Assembly: GCA_002483395.1 (NCBI GenBank)
Contig: DLHV01000068.1
Span: 571-8,229, forward strand
Source of the DNA: Chloracidobacterium sp. UBA7659
GTDB lineage: Bacteria > Acidobacteriota > Blastocatellia > Pyrinomonadales > Pyrinomonadaceae
Direction: 5' to 3'
DNA length: 7,659 nt
The notes below the pieces were generated by a model that saw nothing but the letters and a program-made list of their open reading frames with translations, was not told the DNA's origin and did no database searches. This document shows, one piece after another, positions 5,472 to 7,659 of the stretch. The position numbers and the translations under genes are program-made. How positions within the stretch are numbered: the first letter of the stretch is position 1; the number at the start of each line of letters is the position of its first letter.

Positions 5472-7151
5472 ATGCATGAAAGCGGCTGTTCGGTATCGGT
5501 TGACGTTGGCGGTTTGTGTACCGAAAGCTTTCCGTTTTCGTCCGTACCCGGCCAGTCAAGGCTTTTCATCGACTATCAGGAGCACCCGCTTTCGCTCAAA
5601 AAATACTACCCTTTCATCGTTAATTCTCACACCGAAGTTGCTGCACGCATTCCCGAAGTGCTTGCGAAGCACAAGACCGACCGCACACTCCTTTGCGATG
5701 CCCTGACGCAGATAAATACGCAAATTGGTGCAGGGGCGAAAACGCTTGAGAACATCGATCTACTTCGTGAGCAAGATACAGTCGCCGTCGTTACGGGTCA
5801 GCAGACCGGTTTGTTTTCGGGGCCGCTGTATTCGATCTACAAGGCTCTGTCGGCTATTAAAATGTCCGAATGCCTTCGCGACCGCGGCGTAAAAGTGGTT
5901 CCGGTTTTCTGGATGGCGACCGAGGACCACGATCTGGAAGAAGTCTCGAATGCGTTTGTGATCGGCGGCGGAAACGAACTGACAGAAGTTCGCGTGTTGT
6001 CGGATGAAGGGGAAACGGGCAGATCGGTCGGCCTGATAAAACTTGATAGATCGATATCTGCGGTCGTTGAGGAATTATTTGCATCCTTACCGGCAACTGA
6101 ATTTACGAGCTGTCTCCGGCATGAATTGGACGTTTCGTGGGCCGAAGGAAAGGCATTCGGTGACGCGTTCGGAACGTTTCTGACGAGTCTTCTTGGCAAG
6201 TTTGGATTGATTGTTGTCGATCCGCTTGATGAAACGCTAAAACAGCTTTCCGCTCCGATCTATTCGGAAGCGGTAAAGCACGGCAGCGCGATAGTCCCTG
6301 CATTGACGGCTAGAAGCGCTGAACTTGTGAGCGACGGCTACCACGCTCAGGTTCTTGTCGATAAAGACTACTTTCCGCTGTTTTGGGACACTGACGACGG
6401 CCGCCGCGTGGCGTTGCGAAGAACGTCGGATGGACGGCTTCAGGTGAAAGGCGAAAAGACATCGTTCACGGAAACCGAACTTGCCGATATGGCCTTGTCC
6501 GAACCCGGAAAATTCAGCCCGGGCGTTATGCTCCGCCCTGTTGTCCAAGACTATCTTTTTCCGTCCGTCTGTTATTTTGGCGGCGGTGCTGAGATCGCCT
6601 ATTTTGCTCAGAACAGCGAGGTTTACCGCATTTTGGATCGTCCGGTGACGCCGATCCTTCACCGGCAAAGCTTTACGATAATTGAGGCCAAACACGCCCG
6701 GACGCTTGAGAAATACCAACTTGAGTTTGCCGATCTTTTTGCGGGCGAGGCCGATATTTTGCCCAAAATTTTCGACAAATTTATCGATTCCAACACGGCC
6801 AAATTATTCGCTGAGGTCGAGGAGAAGATAAACACCGAGCTGAACCGATTGGACCAAGCTTTGTCGCGGATGGACCCGACGCTTGCGGCAAATCTTGCAA
6901 CGCGGCGGCGGAAGATCATCTATCACATCGGTGCCTTGCGCAAGAAGTATCAATTTCGTCGGACGGAAAAGGACGAGACGATCGACCGCCGAATACGCTC
7001 GGCTTTCACAGCCCTTTTGCCGAACGGCCAGCTTCAGGAACGTGCATTAAACGTCACGTCGTTTCTTGACCGTTTCGGCCCGAGTTTTATCGATATGGTT
7101 TATGATTCTATTGATCTCGATGATAAAGGACATCGGATAGTATATTTATGA
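5472..7151 (+). CDS. bshC: Bacillithiol biosynthesis cysteine-adding enzyme BshC
   Basis: This encodes 559 aa from ATG 5472 (560 from the adjacent GTG 5469); the usual family length is about 540. BshC is assigned the last step of bacillithiol synthesis, adding cysteine to glucosaminyl-malate in the cytoplasm. Family hallmarks are visible (numbered from the GTG): the N-terminal FPFSSVPGQS block, TGQQTGLFSGPLYSIYK from about 109, VFWMATEDHD (EDHD at 152-155), VDKDYFPLFW, MLRPVVQDYLFP from 354, CYFGGGAEIAYFAQ from 368, and a charged helical, coiled-coil-like C-terminal part (about 440-500) typical of the dimeric enzyme. The Shine-Dalgarno GGGAG (5454-5458) lies 10 nt before the GTG and 13 before the ATG, so the start is ambiguous by one codon. 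It leads a compact operon, and its TGA (7149-7151) overlaps an in-frame ATG of hicB. The bshA and bshB partners are not in the window. Confidence 0.95.
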   Translation: MHESGCSVSVDVGGLCTESFPFSSVPGQSRLFIDYQEHPLSLKKYYPFIVNSHTEVAARIPEVLAKHKTDRTLLCDALTQINTQIGAGAKTLENIDLLREQDTVAVVTGQQTGLFSGPLYSIYKALSAIKMSECLRDRGVKVVPVFWMATEDHDLEEVSNAFVIGGGNELTEVRVLSDEGETGRSVGLIKLDRSISAVVEELFASLPATEFTSCLRHELDVSWAEGKAFGDAFGTFLTSLLGKFGLIVVDPLDETLKQLSAPIYSEAVKHGSAIVPALTARSAELVSDGYHAQVLVDKDYFPLFWDTDDGRRVALRRTSDGRLQVKGEKTSFTETELADMALSEPGKFSPGVMLRPVVQDYLFPSVCYFGGGAEIAYFAQNSEVYRILDRPVTPILHRQSFTIIEAKHARTLEKYQLEFADLFAGEADILPKIFDKFIDSNTAKLFAEVEEKINTELNRLDQALSRMDPTLAANLATRRRKIIYHIGALRKKYQFRRTEKDETIDRRIRSAFTALLPNGQLQERALNVTSFLDRFGPSFIDMVYDSIDLDDKGHRIVYL

Positions 7152-7158
7152 AAGGTGA
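7151..7158 (+). promoter_or_regulatory. Ribosome binding site that decides the hicB start at 7163
   Basis: AAAGGTGA, a near-perfect anti-16S match, ends 4 nt before the ATG at 7163. The alternative ATG at 7148 overlaps the bshC stop and has no good site of its own. The Shine-Dalgarno overlaps the final base of the bshC stop codon. Confidence 0.6.
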
Positions 7159-7162
7159 TTTT

Positions 7163-7372
7163 ATGAAAAGAAAGGTTGTGCTGTATCGCGGCGAAGATGG
7201 TTACGTTATTGCCGAAGTGCCTAGCTTGCAGGGCTGTGTTTCGCAGGGAAAGACCCGTAACGAAGCCCTAAAAAACATCAAAGAGGCGGTTTCACTGCAT
7301 GTCGAAGTTCTAATGGAGCGAGGCCTAACAGTTCCAAACGACGAAACTGAAGTGGTTGAAATTGCGGCATGA
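7163..7372 (+). CDS. hicB: HicB-family (UPF0150) antitoxin
   Basis: This encodes 69 aa from ATG 7163 (74 from ATG 7148). The sequence MKRKVVLYRGEDGYVIAEVP, then LQGCVSQGKTRNEALKNI and KEAVSLHVEVLMERG, is the classic HicB partial-RNase-H fold: a G-Y-x(3)-VP strand, L-x-GC-x-S-x-G, then T-x-x-EAL-x-NI-x-EA. In the family it binds and neutralises the HicA mRNA interferase. The protein ends right after the fold and has no C-terminal ribbon-helix-helix or HTH DNA-binding domain, so self-repression of its promoter is unlikely; it probably relies on the bshC promoter. Its TGA overlaps the hicA ATG by 4 nt. Antitoxin-before-toxin order is the reverse of the classical hicAB arrangement but common for the short form. 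The start at 7163 is chosen for the AAAGGTGA site. Confidence 0.9.
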   Translation: MKRKVVLYRGEDGYVIAEVPSLQGCVSQGKTRNEALKNIKEAVSLHVEVLMERGLTVPNDETEVVEIAA

Positions 7373-7591
7373 CCAAACTACCTTCGGTTTCGGGCAAACA
7401 GTGTATTAAGGTCCTCCAAAAATTTGGCTTTGAAGTATATCGTCAAAACGCGGAAGTCACGTCACGTTGGTTCGGGAACATCCACCTAATCAGACGACAG
7501 TTCCGATGCACAGGAACTTGACCGGGGAACATTGCGGGCGATACTCCGGCAGACGGAAGTAAGTTTGGACGATTTTATCGCGAAATTGTAA
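7369..7591 (+). pseudogene. hicA: HicA-family toxin broken by two one-base frameshifts
   Basis: The frame from ATG 7369 gives MTKLPSVSGKQCIKVLQKFG then FEVYRQ, a typical HicA start, but then loses similarity and stops at 7519-7521 (50 aa). HicA similarity continues in the frame from 7452 (GSHVTLVREHPPNQTTVPMH), which carries the conserved catalytic His of the GSH motif. It then moves to the frame from 7514 (ELDRGTLRAILRQTEVSLDD, FIAKL) and ends TAA 7589-7591. Adding one base in the A-run near 7445-7448 and one G near 7513-7514 restores exactly 74 codons plus stop, the usual HicA length. HicA is a small dsRBD-like RNase that cleaves mRNA; as written no active toxin can be made. It could be real decay or homopolymer sequencing error. 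The start overlaps the hicB stop (ATGA), implying translational coupling. Confidence 0.88.
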
Positions 7592-7594
7592 TTC

Positions 7595-7659
7595 ATGAAC
7601 AAGATCAGCATCTTACCGGACAATTTGGCAAATCAGATCGCGGCCGGCGAGGTCGTCGA
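7595..7659 (+). CDS. mutL: DNA mismatch repair protein MutL, N-terminal start (3' truncated by window)
   Basis: Twenty-one complete codons are visible from ATG 7595: MNKISILPDNLANQIAAGEV then V. The block I-x-x-LP-D-x-L-x-NQIAAGEVV is the near-invariant first segment of the MutL GHKL ATPase domain, so identification is firm despite the short length. MutL links MutS mismatch recognition to strand incision and excision. Whether this copy has the C-terminal endonuclease motif cannot be seen. It starts 3 nt after the hicA stop with no strong Shine-Dalgarno in front, so its translation may depend on ribosomes finishing hicA. The hicA frameshifts would send most ribosomes off at 7521, about 74 nt upstream. 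Confidence 0.95.
   Translation, partial: MNKISILPDNLANQIAAGEVV

Noticed and set aside
7447..7521. Programmed ribosomal frameshifting as an explanation for hicA
   Set aside because: Two separate shifts would be needed, no classic slippery heptamer or downstream pseudoknot is apparent, and HicA toxins are not known to use frameshifting. Mutation or sequencing error is simpler.

Overview
The window looks like a chromosomal piece of a Gram-negative, bacillithiol-making bacterium, most likely an Acidobacteriota of the Blastocatellia/Pyrinomonadales type. Three things suggest this: a signal-peptide-bearing outer-membrane protein with a barrel, Ig-like modules and an OmpA-like tail, of a kind I associate with that class; a bacillithiol gene (bshC) in an organism with outer-membrane proteins; and moderate GC with Shine-Dalgarno-led genes. 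The taxonomic call is inference. All genes are on the plus strand.

Layout. Positions 1-179 are the last 58 codons of a glutamate dehydrogenase. Positions 180-470 are a leader/intergenic region with inverted repeats, a candidate promoter and a strong Shine-Dalgarno. Positions 471-2921 encode an 816-aa exported protein: a predicted outer-membrane barrel, two cysteine-flanked Ig/PKD-like modules and a degenerate OmpA-like C-terminus. A perfect-stem intrinsic terminator (2967-3006) and a candidate promoter follow. Positions 3181-5355 encode a 724-aa exported Asp-box (BNR/sortilin-like) beta-propeller with 13 recognisable Asp boxes, one degenerate terminal copy and a Lys/Pro linker. A UUCG-loop terminator (5377-5405) closes that unit.

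A good sigma70-type promoter (5415-5443) then starts a compact operon: bshC (final step of bacillithiol synthesis), hicB (antitoxin), hicA (toxin, broken by two apparent one-base deletions) and the start of mutL (mismatch repair), which runs off the window. The genes are packed: the upstream ATG codon of hicB lies in the bshC stop, hicB and hicA overlap by 4 nt, and 3 nt separate the hicA stop from mutL.

How the genes work together. The two large exported proteins sit in separately terminated units and probably belong to the cell envelope; nothing shows that they interact. The operon joins thiol redox chemistry and DNA repair, with a toxin-antitoxin pair wedged between. The main anomaly is an intact antitoxin beside a doubly frameshifted toxin. 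Either the toxin has decayed or the assembly has homopolymer errors. I see no CRISPR array, insertion sequence, tRNA or rRNA.
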